A stretch of DNA of 64,000 nucleotides. It comes from Mycobacterium sp. URHB0044. Its GTDB lineage: Bacteria > Actinomycetota > Actinomycetes > Mycobacteriales > Mycobacteriaceae. Position 1 is the stretch's first letter; every line of letters starts with the position of its first letter. Made by a program: the position numbers and the translations under genes. Shown in pieces: positions 7,983-17,410 of this stretch. The stretch lies in NCBI RefSeq assembly GCF_000620625.1, contig NZ_JIAW01000008.1, positions 1 through 64,000 on the forward strand, written 5' to 3'. Under the pieces are notes generated by a model that saw only the letters and a list, made by a program, of their open reading frames with translations, searched no databases and was not told the origin of the DNA.

Positions 7983-9959
7983 TCAGTGGTGGTGGCACGC
8001 CTTCGGCGGTGACGGCGGGAGGTCGAGTGCCGGGTTCCCATCGAAGAAGCCGATCGGCTTGAGGTGGAATCCCGTGTAGGCACACGGCATCACCGGCCAG
8101 TCCTCCGGACGCACCACGTGGTGGGCGCCAAGCGTGTACCAGAGCACCACGTCCGTGTCCTCCAGCGGCGCATCGTCGGCGACGAACTCGGGCAGACCCT
8201 GCGCGTCCGGCGACTGGTACATGTAGTCGCCCGCGGCGAACTTCTCGGCCTCGTCGTACTTGGTCACCCAGAGGTTGTGCTGCACGAAGCGAGCCCGGTC
8301 ATAGATGACGGAACCTTCCTGCACCATCACGGGCACGATGTCCTTCGGCACCAGCTTGTACGCCACGGGACTGCCGAGTTCGTTCTTCTTGGACGGGTTG
8401 GCGATCTTCCAGTACCGGCCCGTCTTCCAGTCCCAGTCCCGCGCGCCCTCGGCTTCCGAGGCCACCAGCGTGTCCTGCGTGATCCACGCGTTGTTGTGCG
8501 GGTTGAGCGCCGGGTCCGGCTCCGGAACCGAATCCACCTCGTACACACTGTTTCCCGGCCCGTCGACGCTCATGTCGAGTCGGAAGTTGAAGAAGTGCTG
8601 ATGATTCGGGCCGTAGATGCCGGGCGCCACGAGCTTGCCCCACCGCGGTACCTCGCCGTCCTCGACGGCTCCCGTGGTGAGTACGCCCGACAGCTTCACC
8701 TCCACCTCGATGGAGGCGTCGTTGTAGAAGTACCAGAAGAACCCGTACTCGTAGTTGCCGACGGTGCAGATCATCGACACGACCAGCCGCCGCGAGCGTC
8801 GGACCTCGACCTCCTCGGTACGGAAGTCAGTGTGCTTCCAGGAGATTCCGTAGTCTTCCTCGTGCATGCAAATGGCATTCGGGATAGTGACGGCGCCACC
8901 GTTGGAGTCGTTGACCGTGCCGTCGAAGTAGTGGATTTCGCCGAGACAGTCGCAGCCGAGCGTCAGCGGGTTGGCCGAGAAGCCCATCCCCACCTCACCC
9001 ATGTCGAACACGTTCTTGTTCCAATGGGTCGGCGAGGTGTCGCCGTAGGGCACCACCATCTCCGACAGCGACCCCCGGTACAGGATGGGCCGGGTCTCGC
9101 CGCGGTCGGTGTAGGTCACCTCGTGCAGCGTGATGCCCTCACGCGGGTTGAAGCCGATGCGCATCGACCACTTCTGCCACGTCACGTGCCACCCGTCGAC
9201 CGTGAAGCTGGGGCCATCCGGCTGTGTGATCTCGATCGGCTTGACGTCGGAACGGAACTCGGTGAAGGCCGGCCGGTTGTTCGCATCGAACATGAACTTC
9301 TCGGCGTAGTTGCCCGCCGTCGGCGGCATCGGCACCACACCGTGGTCCTCGATGTCGATGACCTTCATGTTGTCCAGATCGAACGTAACGATGAGCCCCT
9401 CGACGGGACGGGCGTAGCCGTGTTCGGAAGGGGCAGCACGCATGAACGTCAGCGGCCGGCAGATCAGGGGCGAGTTGTCGTAGTGATCACCCTGGCCGTA
9501 ATAGCCTGCCGGCCATGGGTCGATCATGGCCAGGCTGAAGTCGGTGATGCCCCGTTTCAGCATCGCCGCCTGCCAGCGCGGGTCCTCGCGGACCGTCTCC
9601 TCCACCCCGGTCATGTGTTCCACCAGATAAGACGGGAACCGGCCCGGTATCGCCTTCCACGACTCGATGACCCTCGCGCCGAGGTCGACGACCGCCTCGT
9701 AGATCATCTTGGCCGCGCCGTCGTACATCGTGGCGAACGCGCAGCGCGGCACGTCGACCGCGCCCACGAACGTCAAATCGGCAGTCTTCGCTGGCTCCGC
9801 CAGCTGAATCATGACGAACTTCAGTGTCGGCGAGGCATATTCGGATTCGGTGATGACGGCTGCGGCGGCCTGGATCTCGGCACCCGACAACGGGTCGAGC
9901 GGATAGTTGGTCTTGTCCTCGGTAGCGTCCGCGCGAAGCGTGGTGCTGTCCAGGGTCAT
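7983..9959 (-). CDS. Copper-containing primary-amine oxidase
   Basis: A 658-residue copper/topaquinone amine oxidase, which converts primary amines to aldehydes with release of H2O2 and ammonia. The topaquinone tyrosine is in the GNYEY motif (about residue 385). Copper ligands are seen as HQHFFNFRLD and a C-terminal-domain histidine. The N-terminal region has the expected NYPLDPLSGAEI start with N2/N3 domains. No signal peptide is visible, so it is probably cytoplasmic. The C-terminus is PPKACHHH, a possible extra metal-binding tail. It lies 3 bp downstream of an amino-acid/amine permease gene, and the two probably import and oxidise the same amine. Confidence 0.92.
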   Translation of the reverse strand: MTLDSTTLRADATEDKTNYPLDPLSGAEIQAAAAVITESEYASPTLKFVMIQLAEPAKTADLTFVGAVDVPRCAFATMYDGAAKMIYEAVVDLGARVIESWKAIPGRFPSYLVEHMTGVEETVREDPRWQAAMLKRGITDFSLAMIDPWPAGYYGQGDHYDNSPLICRPLTFMRAAPSEHGYARPVEGLIVTFDLDNMKVIDIEDHGVVPMPPTAGNYAEKFMFDANNRPAFTEFRSDVKPIEITQPDGPSFTVDGWHVTWQKWSMRIGFNPREGITLHEVTYTDRGETRPILYRGSLSEMVVPYGDTSPTHWNKNVFDMGEVGMGFSANPLTLGCDCLGEIHYFDGTVNDSNGGAVTIPNAICMHEEDYGISWKHTDFRTEEVEVRRSRRLVVSMICTVGNYEYGFFWYFYNDASIEVEVKLSGVLTTGAVEDGEVPRWGKLVAPGIYGPNHQHFFNFRLDMSVDGPGNSVYEVDSVPEPDPALNPHNNAWITQDTLVASEAEGARDWDWKTGRYWKIANPSKKNELGSPVAYKLVPKDIVPVMVQEGSVIYDRARFVQHNLWVTKYDEAEKFAAGDYMYQSPDAQGLPEFVADDAPLEDTDVVLWYTLGAHHVVRPEDWPVMPCAYTGFHLKPIGFFDGNPALDLPPSPPKACHHH

Positions 9960-9962
9960 TGG

Positions 9963-11480
9963 TCAGGCTCCCTCTGGGCTCGTGGTTTCGGGTTTCTTGA
10001 GATCGAGGACGGCCAGATGCGCCAACGAATCCTCCTGGGTGAGCTTGGCCGCCGACCGCCGGCCGAAGTAGTACACGATCGCGCCGAGGACGAACATGCC
10101 TGCCGCGATCGAGCCCACCCACGTCATCCAGGTGGCGGGCGGTACGTCGATCCACGGCGACGCGAACGAGTAGTAGATGCCCACGCACGTCGCCACGACA
10201 CCGATCACCGTCACCACCCACACCACCGGCATGCCGCCGGGGATGCGCCAGAAGTCTTCGCCGGCATAGCGATCCGCGTACTTCTTGCGCGCGATGACGA
10301 GAGGGATGAAGAAGAAGAACCCGGAGATCAGCCACACCACCGACAGGCCGCCCTGCAGGTAGATGGTGACGTTGGCCATGCTGCTCTGGGAGTACAGCCC
10401 GACCAGGATCAGCGACGACAGCACTCCCTGAACCAGGATCGCGGTCACGGGATTGCGGGTGCGGGGGTTGAGGTGGGTGAATATCCGGGGCAAGTGACGC
10501 TCCAGGCCCGAGACGAAGATCAGGCGTGAGTACGCCACCTGATAGGTCGTCATGGCAACGAACACGATCACGGCGAGGATGACGGCCGCCACCTCCATGA
10601 GACCGGGGAAGCCCGACACCCCGAGGTTGCCGATTACACCTGTGACGGGGTCGATTTCGTCGCCCGGCAGCACCATCATCGTCCCGAGCGTGGTCAGCAG
10701 ATAGATCACGATCAGTGCCGCCGAGCCGTAGGTGATCATCTTGGTGGCGCTGCGCTTGACCGACAGGAACTCCGCACCCATGTTGAACGGGGTCTCGACG
10801 CCGACCAGGTACAGCAGCACGGTGCCGTAGAGGAAGCCGGCGCCGACGAAGTTGGGTACCAGGGCGTCGTGCGCGTTGAACGGCGTTGCCGAACCGTGGC
10901 CGCCGACGTAGATGATCGCACTGACGAAGATGGTCAAGGTCAGCGCGATGTACACGAGGAACGTGAAGTTCATGATCTTCTGGTTGGCAGCGAGTTTCGC
11001 CAGCGCCAGCCCCACGACCGCCCACAGGATCACCAGCTGCAGGATGATGCTCAGCGTCAGGCCGAGCTCGGCGTGGAACGCCAACAGCAGGAGCTGGAGC
11101 ACGATTGCGGGCGACGATGCGGTGTTGAGCACAACCGGTACCCACGACAGGTAGCCGCCGAGGAACGCCATCTTGTCGCCCATGGTGCGGAACGCCCAGA
11201 TGTACACACCACCCTGGCCGGGCCACAGGTTGCCCAGCTCGGCGACCGCGAGACCCGCGGGCACCAGGAACGTGACGATGCCGAGGATCCACATCGGGAT
11301 CGCGGTCCAGCCACCGCCCGCCATCACCGACGAGCCGGTGATCCAGCAGATGATGAAGACGTAGGTCGCGGTCAGTCCGAAGGTGCCGAGCACCTTTGGC
11401 AGAATCTGCTCGGGGACCAGCTCAGTGGTCATCAGTGCGTCGCGGCCAGTCGGTGGCGCCGCCTCGAGTTCTTGTGTCAT
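9963..11480 (-). CDS. APC-family amino acid/amine permease
   Basis: A 505-residue permease with about twelve hydrophobic segments. The APC-type first helix region ends in a glycine-rich stretch, followed by GLAVAELGNLWPGQGGVYIW, the usual helix-2 consensus for substrate binding. The gene is directly followed by the copper amine oxidase with a 3-bp gap, so the substrate is probably a primary amine or its amino-acid relative. It lies 39 bp downstream of the ABC ATPase gene and may be part of one long operon. Confidence 0.88.
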   Translation of the reverse strand: MTQELEAAPPTGRDALMTTELVPEQILPKVLGTFGLTATYVFIICWITGSSVMAGGGWTAIPMWILGIVTFLVPAGLAVAELGNLWPGQGGVYIWAFRTMGDKMAFLGGYLSWVPVVLNTASSPAIVLQLLLLAFHAELGLTLSIILQLVILWAVVGLALAKLAANQKIMNFTFLVYIALTLTIFVSAIIYVGGHGSATPFNAHDALVPNFVGAGFLYGTVLLYLVGVETPFNMGAEFLSVKRSATKMITYGSAALIVIYLLTTLGTMMVLPGDEIDPVTGVIGNLGVSGFPGLMEVAAVILAVIVFVAMTTYQVAYSRLIFVSGLERHLPRIFTHLNPRTRNPVTAILVQGVLSSLILVGLYSQSSMANVTIYLQGGLSVVWLISGFFFFIPLVIARKKYADRYAGEDFWRIPGGMPVVWVVTVIGVVATCVGIYYSFASPWIDVPPATWMTWVGSIAAGMFVLGAIVYYFGRRSAAKLTQEDSLAHLAVLDLKKPETTSPEGA

Positions 11481-11519
11481 GCCTTCTCTCCCAATCGGAT
11501 CGAATCCCTCAGGTCCTAG

Positions 11520-12266
11520 CTAGTTAACGATTTGTCCGTCTTTCATCCGGACGACACGGCTCGCTTCGTCGGCCACCGTGGGGTCATGGGTGCTGGCGAC
11601 CACGGTGACGCCCAGCGTCGAACACAGGTCGCGGAGCATGCGCACCACCGTCTCACCGGTCCGGTGGTCGAGGTTTGCGGTCGGCTCGTCGGCGAGCACC
11701 AGCGTCGGGTTGCTGATCAACGACCGCGCGATCGCGGTACGCTGCTGCTCGCCGCCGGACATCTTGGTGGGCTGGTGATGGACGCGATGACCGAGGCCCA
11801 CCAACTCGAGCAGTTCGATCGCCCTCTTGCGCAGCGCCTTCCGGTCATAGGGCTCGAACATCAACGGCAACTCGACGTTCTCCACCGCGGACAGGAACGG
11901 GATCAGGTTGTAGCTCTGGAAGATGAACCCGATGGTGTCGTGGCGAAGTGCGGCGAACTGGCTCTCGGTCAGCTTGCCGGTGTCCTTGCCCGCCACCTTC
12001 ACGATTCCCTTGGTGGGCCGGTCGAGCCCGCCGATGATGTTCAGCAGGGTCGACTTTCCGCTGCCGCTGGGACCCATCAGGCACACGAACTCGCCGGGCA
12101 TCACCTGAAGCTCAGCGGCCACCAACGCCTTGACGACCTCGTCGCCGAGCTTGTGCAGCTTCCACACGTCGGAGATCTCGATGACCGGGGCCTTGGCGTC
12201 ACCCGGCTCGGCGGTGGTCGCGACAGTGGTATCGGCGGCGTCCTTGGTGTCTTGTACGGCCGTCAT
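11520..12266 (-). CDS. ABC transporter ATP-binding protein (LolD/MacB type)
   Basis: A 248-residue ATPase: Walker A GPSGSGKST, Q-loop FQSYNLIPFLSAVENV, signature MSGGEQQRTAIARSL, Walker B LVLADEPTANLD, then the H-loop in VVASTHDP. The first 30 residues are an alanine/threonine-rich extension. It belongs with the two FtsX-type permeases just upstream (start 3 bp after the small permease stop). This class moves lipoproteins, peptides or drugs by a mechanotransmission mechanism rather than importing amines. Confidence 0.92.
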   Translation of the reverse strand: MTAVQDTKDAADTTVATTAEPGDAKAPVIEISDVWKLHKLGDEVVKALVAAELQVMPGEFVCLMGPSGSGKSTLLNIIGGLDRPTKGIVKVAGKDTGKLTESQFAALRHDTIGFIFQSYNLIPFLSAVENVELPLMFEPYDRKALRKRAIELLELVGLGHRVHHQPTKMSGGEQQRTAIARSLISNPTLVLADEPTANLDHRTGETVVRMLRDLCSTLGVTVVASTHDPTVADEASRVVRMKDGQIVN

Positions 12267-12269
12267 GGC

Positions 12270-12833
12270 CTAACCTCCACTCGAGAGCGAACGGATGGGT
12301 GGCCGCGACGCTGCGTTCCACGTGGGCAGGATGCTGGTGGCCAGCGCCGCCGCGATGCTCACCCCGATGGCGATGGCCGCGCCGGACAGCAGGCCTGGCA
12401 GTGACACACCGGTCGGGGCCAAACCGGCTACGTCCAAGGCGATCCCGGCCACTCCCGCGAGTGCGGCGCCCGCAACGGCGCCGAGCACCGCCGCGATCAC
12501 GGGCTCGACGAGTAGGGCGGCGATCACCGGCCCGCGCGGGATGCCGTTGGCGCCGAGCACGCCGAGTTCGCGGGTGCGGTGCGCCACGGTGCGGGTGGTC
12601 GCCACCGCCACTTCGACGACGCCGACCAGCAGGACCGTGACGGCGATGAGGATGACCGCGCGACCGATCTCGTCGGCATGGCCGAGTGATGCGGACTGGG
12701 CACGGATTCCGTCGGACATGCCGAACACGATGACGACGAGGAAGGCACCCGTGGCCGTCGTGACGACCGGCAGCACCATCTCCTTGATCCGTCGGCGCGC
12801 GGACAGCCAGCCGTACGCAAGACCCTTCAACAT
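12270..12833 (-). CDS. FtsX-domain ABC permease, short form
   Basis: A 187-residue membrane protein starting at the ATG at 12833 (MLKGLAYGWLSARRR), with GGGGGAA as ribosome site. It has four hydrophobic segments: one after the N-terminal amphipathic stretch, then the three helices of an FtsX domain including RTRELGVLGANGIPRGPVIA. It lacks the large extracytoplasmic domain that MacB-type permeases carry between helices 1 and 2. It probably pairs with the full-length permease encoded 32 bp upstream to make a heterodimer with the downstream ATPase. Confidence 0.8.
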   Translation of the reverse strand: MLKGLAYGWLSARRRIKEMVLPVVTTATGAFLVVIVFGMSDGIRAQSASLGHADEIGRAVILIAVTVLLVGVVEVAVATTRTVAHRTRELGVLGANGIPRGPVIAALLVEPVIAAVLGAVAGAALAGVAGIALDVAGLAPTGVSLPGLLSGAAIAIGVSIAAALATSILPTWNAASRPPIRSLSSGG

Positions 12834-12865
12834 GATTCCCCCGCCGCTTCGCTCGCCCAGCGCAT

Positions 12866-14032
12866 CTAGCGGTCCCCCAGTAGGTCGACGGGTCGTTGCT
12901 GCAGCAGCCGGTGCACGGGAACCAACGCTCCGACGATCGCCATCGCCGGCAGGAAGGCGGCGACCATTCCCGCGGCCTGAAGCCATGCGACCGGTGTGGC
13001 GATGCTCGGAATCACCAGCGCCACAGCGGCTCCGGCGCCGAGGACGCCGACGAGGTAGGCAACCACGAAGATGATCGCGGACTCGACGAGGAAGAAGTAC
13101 AGCACCTCGTCAGACAGTCCGATGCTCGACATGATGCCGAATTCGCGCTTGCGCTCGGCGACGGCAGCCAGGAACGACGACAGCGCGATGATGAAGCCGA
13201 GCGCCAGGCCGATGGTCGAGATCAACCCGAGCGTGGAGCTGGTCACCTTGCCCGAGAACAGCGCGGAGAACTTCTGCTCGAACGACAGCGGTCCGTTGCC
13301 GCCGACGGTGTCGTAGATCAGACCGCGACCGCCCGGATCGGGCACCACCGACGGATCCGACGTGTCAGCCAGGCCGACCGCGGCACCGAACGTCGAGCCG
13401 AGGTCGCGGCGCTTCTCCTCGCCGGCGGGCGCGAAGACCGTCCACCACCCGTTCTCGCCGACGACGGCTGTCGCCAGTGCGGTGGGCGCGGTGATGCTCT
13501 CGCCGCTGCCCGTCACCACCACCGTCAGGCTCTGGCCACCGACCACCACTCGGTCACCGTCGGCCAGGCCCAGCCGGTCCGCCAGTCCGGAGCCCAGATC
13601 CGCTTGGCCGCGCGGGATCTCGTCCCGGCCGCGCAGCGAGACGGTCGTTCCGTTGATCTGAGTGGTCCCGGAGAGCGTGCGGGTGGCCCGCCATCCGTCG
13701 GGAACCACGACGGCGGGTGCGGGACCGCCTGCGATGAGGGCCTGCGCGCCGGTGTCGAAGTGCACGCCTGCAGCGGGCACCGCCCAGAGTTGGGCACCGC
13801 CGAGGACGTCGGTAACCGAATCGGCGCCCGTGATCGCGAAACTGGACGAGATCGTGCGGACGATCGTGACGCAAGCGATCGCCAGGGCGATGCCGAGCAC
13901 GGACAGCACGAAGCGTTCGGGCCGGCGTCGGATGTTCGCCAGCGCGAACCGGACGAGGCACAGGAACGTGCTGCCCGATGCTGCGGTTGCGATCGCAGGT
14001 GATCTGACGGCTGTGGCCGCAGAGGTCTCCAC
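12866..14032 (-). CDS. FtsX-domain ABC permease, full length
   Basis: A 388-residue MacB/FtsX-type permease. One membrane helix (VLSVLGIALAIACVTIVRTI) precedes a roughly 200-residue extracytoplasmic domain, then three helices with the FtsX signature AERKREFGIMSSIGLSDEVL. The start is a GTG at 14032. It is the first gene of a group of five minus-strand genes: permease, short permease, ATPase, APC permease, amine oxidase. Confidence 0.87.
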   Translation of the reverse strand: METSAATAVRSPAIATAASGSTFLCLVRFALANIRRRPERFVLSVLGIALAIACVTIVRTISSSFAITGADSVTDVLGGAQLWAVPAAGVHFDTGAQALIAGGPAPAVVVPDGWRATRTLSGTTQINGTTVSLRGRDEIPRGQADLGSGLADRLGLADGDRVVVGGQSLTVVVTGSGESITAPTALATAVVGENGWWTVFAPAGEEKRRDLGSTFGAAVGLADTSDPSVVPDPGGRGLIYDTVGGNGPLSFEQKFSALFSGKVTSSTLGLISTIGLALGFIIALSSFLAAVAERKREFGIMSSIGLSDEVLYFFLVESAIIFVVAYLVGVLGAGAAVALVIPSIATPVAWLQAAGMVAAFLPAMAIVGALVPVHRLLQQRPVDLLGDR

Positions 14033-14127
14033 ACGAAGGATGGTGGGATCGTAGTGTTTCGCCGAGAGCTACGCGGAGTGTCGCGTAGGTTAACTAGCGC
14101 GGTCTCCGATTACGGCGCTGTGTCACG

Positions 14128-14153
14128 GTGGCAACGGATTTCGTCGTTGCCAC
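14128..14153. repeat. 9-bp perfect inverted repeat between ABC operon and methyltransferase
   Basis: GTGGCAACG (14128-14136) and CGTTGCCAC (14145-14153) flank an 8-bp spacer. It lies downstream of the minus-strand methyltransferase and upstream of the ABC permease gene. It could be the terminator of the amiC-methyltransferase unit or an operator for the ABC operon. No T-run follows, so a terminator role is weak. Confidence 0.4.
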
Positions 14154-14249
14154 GGACGTCTACATCGAATGATGTTGAGGGTCAGTGCGATTGACTGCCG
14201 GAATCCGCACCGCCGACGGCACCCGCCGTGCTGGCTCCCACCGCCCGGC

Positions 14250-15020
14250 TCAAGGGCGGCGGCCGATTCCCGCCATCATCACCGGCGTGAGCACGCGCAT
14301 GTTGTCGCCGAATCGGGCAGCGGCTGCGGCGGCGTCGTCCGAAGAGATCATGCCGGCGTCGACGATGGCGCCCCGAATGCTCTCGAACGACAGCCTGAAG
14401 AAGTCGAAACCTGGGTCGCTGGAGCTGATCATCCGCGCGCGCCCCTCACCGCGGACGTCCGTCAGGCCTGCGTATTCGATGTCGCCCACCACCAGACGGC
14501 CGTAGCGCGGCTCAAACCCCGCGTTTTGCATGAAGCCGAGAATCGCCTCGGCCACCCGATCCACCTGGGGATCGGCGCCCTCGAAACCGAAGCTCGTCCA
14601 GTCGTAGTCCTCGATGACCATCCAACCCCCGGGGCGCAGCGTCGCGGCCAGACGCTCGAGGATCTGGCGGCGGTCGGTCAGGTGCTCGAGCACCAGACGG
14701 GCGTGGACCAGATCGAACTCGGCCCGAGGCAGCTCGTCCGTGCGGATGTCGACGCGACGGACTTCGATGCCTCCGGGTCCGGTGGCGAACTCCTCCACGA
14801 ACCGCGTGTCGATGTCGATCGCCAACACGCTCCCGCCCCGCCCGGCCATCCACTTCATCATCGACCCGCCACCGGCGCCGACCTCGAGGCATCGCCAGCC
14901 GTCCCCAATGCCGAGTTCGTCGAGCAGCGCCCGGCTGCCCGGGTCCCACAGACTCTCCATCGCGGACAACCGCGCCCGCTCCTCGGCGAAGCCTTGGTCG
15001 TACACGTAATCGTGTGTCAC
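14250..15020 (-). CDS. Class I SAM-dependent methyltransferase
   Basis: A 256-residue methyltransferase starting at GTG 15020, which overlaps the amiC stop by 4 bp (GTGA). Motif I is CLEVGAGGGSMMKWMAG, with acidic residue in VLAIDIDTRF, then RAEFDLVHARLVLEHLTDR and LRPGGWMVIED. The overlap means translational coupling to the amidase gene. The substrate is not predictable. Confidence 0.83.
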   Translation of the reverse strand: MTHDYVYDQGFAEERARLSAMESLWDPGSRALLDELGIGDGWRCLEVGAGGGSMMKWMAGRGGSVLAIDIDTRFVEEFATGPGGIEVRRVDIRTDELPRAEFDLVHARLVLEHLTDRRQILERLAATLRPGGWMVIEDYDWTSFGFEGADPQVDRVAEAILGFMQNAGFEPRYGRLVVGDIEYAGLTDVRGEGRARMISSSDPGFDFFRLSFESIRGAIVDAGMISSDDAAAAAARFGDNMRVLTPVMMAGIGRRP

Positions 15021-16438
15021 GACTTCGCACTGCCGTGGATGAGCTGCCACGGTTGGGCCTCTTCGAGTTCGTAGGCCAGCTCCAGCAGTGTGGCATCGCG
15101 GCCGAGCGGGGCACTGAACATCATGCCCATCGGCAGCCCGCTCGCAGACCGTGCCAGCGGCAGCGAGATCGCCGGGTCCCCGGTGACGTTCTGCAGCGGC
15201 GTGAACGCCACCCAGTCCATGAGGCGCTCGATGATCTGGTCGTAGTCGGCAGTCGGGTCGAGATGACCGATGCGAGGCGGCTCCTCGGCCAGCGTCGGCG
15301 TCAAAAGCACGTCATAGTGGCGGATTTGGCGCTGCATCCGCCTGCGCAACGTCGCCAGCCGGGCGATCGCCACCGGCAACCGGTGCAGGTTTCGCGCCGC
15401 GAACTTCTCGAGACCCAGCGTCAGGTTGTCGAGTCGGCCACGGTCGAAGGACTCGCCGAACCGCTTCCCGCCCCCGCGTACCAACGCCATGGATAGCAGC
15501 GCCCAGTAGAGCAGGAAGTCGTTGATGAAGGAGTGCGGTACCGGCGGCGCATCGCGGTACTCCACGCGGTGGCCCATCCGTTCGAGCAGTGCGGCGGTGC
15601 TCAACGTCGCGTCGCGGAGTTCAGGACTGCATTCGCGCTTGACCGACTTGGTGTACACGCCGACGCGCAGGCGGGCGCGACCCGGCCCCCGGACGTCGCC
15701 GATGGGCGGGAGTTTCGTGTTGCGCCAAACGTTTTCGGCCTCACGGTAGAAGGCTGCCGTGTCCCGCACCGACCGGGTGAGCACTCCGTTGGCGACGATG
15801 CGGATCGGCATCTCGCGCATGTTCTTGTCGAGTGGCAGACGGCCCCTCGACGGCTTTAGCCCCACCAACCCGTTGCAGGAGGCCGGGATCCGGATCGATC
15901 CGCCGCCGTCGTTGGCGTGCGCAATGGGGACCACGCCTGCCGCCACGAACGCGCCCGATCCCGATGACGATGCGCCGGCGGTGTGTTCGGGGTTCCATGG
16001 GTTGCGAACCGGACCCAGCCGCGGATGTTCCGCGGCGGCGCTGAATCCGAACTCGGACATCTGCGTCTTACCCAGCGGGATCAGGCCGGTGGACAAGTAG
16101 GCGCGGGCGAAGTCGCCGTGGTCGGCCTCCGGACGGGGGTGCCATGCGTCGGCGCCCTCCATCGTCGGCATGCCGGCCACGGCCACGTTGTCCTTGACGA
16201 AGGTCGGCACGCCGTCGAAGTAGCCGCCGTACGCATGGGGCGCGCCGGCACGCGCGCGGGCCCGGTCGAATGCCTCGTAGGCCAGACCGTTCAGCTGGGG
16301 GTTCGCCTTCTCGGTGCGGGCGATCGCCGCCTCGATGACGTCCGTCCGGGAGACGTTGCCGGACCTCAACTTTTCGACTACTCCGACGGCGTCCAGCTCA
16401 CCCAGTGCGTCATCGTCGAACGCGGAAACCAACGTCAT
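15017..16438 (-). CDS. amiC: Amidase (AmiC-like, amidase signature family)
   Basis: A 473-residue amidase-signature hydrolase. The Ser-cisSer-Lys triad is readable: Lys in TFVKDNVAVAGM, cis-Ser in GASSSGSGAFVAAG, and nucleophile Ser in DGGGSIRIPAS. Position next to tsf-rpsB matches amiC (Rv2888c) of M. tuberculosis. The natural amide is unknown; mycobacterial homologues hydrolyse diverse small amides. It is transcribed away from tsf, from which a strong terminator hairpin separates it. Confidence 0.88.
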   Translation of the reverse strand: MTLVSAFDDDALGELDAVGVVEKLRSGNVSRTDVIEAAIARTEKANPQLNGLAYEAFDRARARAGAPHAYGGYFDGVPTFVKDNVAVAGMPTMEGADAWHPRPEADHGDFARAYLSTGLIPLGKTQMSEFGFSAAAEHPRLGPVRNPWNPEHTAGASSSGSGAFVAAGVVPIAHANDGGGSIRIPASCNGLVGLKPSRGRLPLDKNMREMPIRIVANGVLTRSVRDTAAFYREAENVWRNTKLPPIGDVRGPGRARLRVGVYTKSVKRECSPELRDATLSTAALLERMGHRVEYRDAPPVPHSFINDFLLYWALLSMALVRGGGKRFGESFDRGRLDNLTLGLEKFAARNLHRLPVAIARLATLRRRMQRQIRHYDVLLTPTLAEEPPRIGHLDPTADYDQIIERLMDWVAFTPLQNVTGDPAISLPLARSASGLPMGMMFSAPLGRDATLLELAYELEEAQPWQLIHGSAKS

Positions 16439-16497
16439 GGTCCGAACTTAGCAACACACGTGTCTAATAACGAGGGGTGGGCCGGCCCCGACAGACA

Positions 16498-16542
16498 GAA
16501 ACCCCGCGTCGACCGGGATCACCGGTAGAGACGCGGGGTTTC
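16498..16542. terminator. Strong intrinsic terminator hairpin after rpsB-tsf
   Basis: GAAACCCCGCGTC (16498-16510) pairs perfectly with GACGCGGGGTTTC (16530-16542) across a 19-nt loop. The 13-bp GC-rich stem with AAA/TTT flanks is a typical actinobacterial terminator. It closes the minus-strand rpsB-tsf operon before the amiC promoter region. Confidence 0.8.
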
Positions 16543-16582
16543 TTCGAGAGCGGCGTGGTGGCCACTCAAGTTGGTTGGGCGG

Positions 16583-17398
16583 CTAGGCCTGACCGACCTC
16601 GAACCGGACGAACCGCGTGACGGTCACCCCGGCCGCGTCGAGCAGGGCCTTGACGGACTTCTTGTTGTCGGACACCGACGGCTGGTCGAGCAGCACGACG
16701 TCCTTGTAGTAGCCGGTGAGACGACCTTCGATGATCTTCTGCAGTGCCTGCTCGGGCTTGCCCTCGTTGCGGGCAGTCTCCTCGGCGATGCGGCGCTCGT
16801 GGGCGACGACGTCCTCGGGCACCTCGTCGCGCGTCAGGTACTTGGCCTTCAGCGCGGCGATCTGCAGGGCCACGGCGTGCGCAGCGGCCTTGTCGGTGCC
16901 GGTGTACTCGACGAGCACGCCGACCGCGGGCGGCAGGTCGGCAGCACGCTTGTGCAGGTACGTCTCGACGTTGCCGTCGAAGTACGCGACACGACGCAGT
17001 TCGAGCTTCTCGCCGATCTTGGCCGACATGTCGGCGATCGCCTGCTCGACGGTCGTGTCACCCGCCTTGGCGGCCTTCAGCGCGTCGACGTCGGTCGCCT
17101 TCGCCGCAACGGCGGCGGAGACGACCAGGTCGGCGAGCGTCTGGAATTCGGCGTTCTTGGCGACGAAGTCGGTCTCGGAGTTGAGCTCGACCAGCGCACC
17201 GTCCTTGGCGACGACCAGACCTTCGGCAGTCGCACGCTCGGCGCGCTTGCCGACGTCCTTGGCTCCCTTGATCCGGAGCAGTTCGACGGCCTTGTCGAAG
17301 TCGCCCTCGGCTTCGACGAGCGCATTCTTCGAGTCAAGCATTCCGGCACCGGTCAGGTCCCGAAGGCGCTTGACGTCGGCAGCGGTGTAGTTCGGCAT
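16583..17398 (-). CDS. tsf: Translation elongation factor Ts
   Basis: This 271-residue guanine-nucleotide exchange factor acts on EF-Tu. The N-terminal UBA-like region reads YTAADVKRLRDLTGAGMLDS, followed by KNALVEAEGDFDKAVELLR; LNSETDFVAKNAEFQ is the second signature. It starts 12 bp after the rpsB stop in the universal rpsB-tsf order. Confidence 0.97.
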   Translation of the reverse strand: MPNYTAADVKRLRDLTGAGMLDSKNALVEAEGDFDKAVELLRIKGAKDVGKRAERATAEGLVVAKDGALVELNSETDFVAKNAEFQTLADLVVSAAVAAKATDVDALKAAKAGDTTVEQAIADMSAKIGEKLELRRVAYFDGNVETYLHKRAADLPPAVGVLVEYTGTDKAAAHAVALQIAALKAKYLTRDEVPEDVVAHERRIAEETARNEGKPEQALQKIIEGRLTGYYKDVVLLDQPSVSDNKKSVKALLDAAGVTVTRFVRFEVGQA

Positions 17399-17410
17399 CT
17401 CAGCCTTTCC

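Noticed and set aside
8064..10529. An 821-codon open frame on the plus strand opposite the amine oxidase and permease genes
   Set aside because: It is antisense to two clearly conserved genes; the composition (His/Arg/Gln-rich) is what third-position GC bias produces on the complementary strand.
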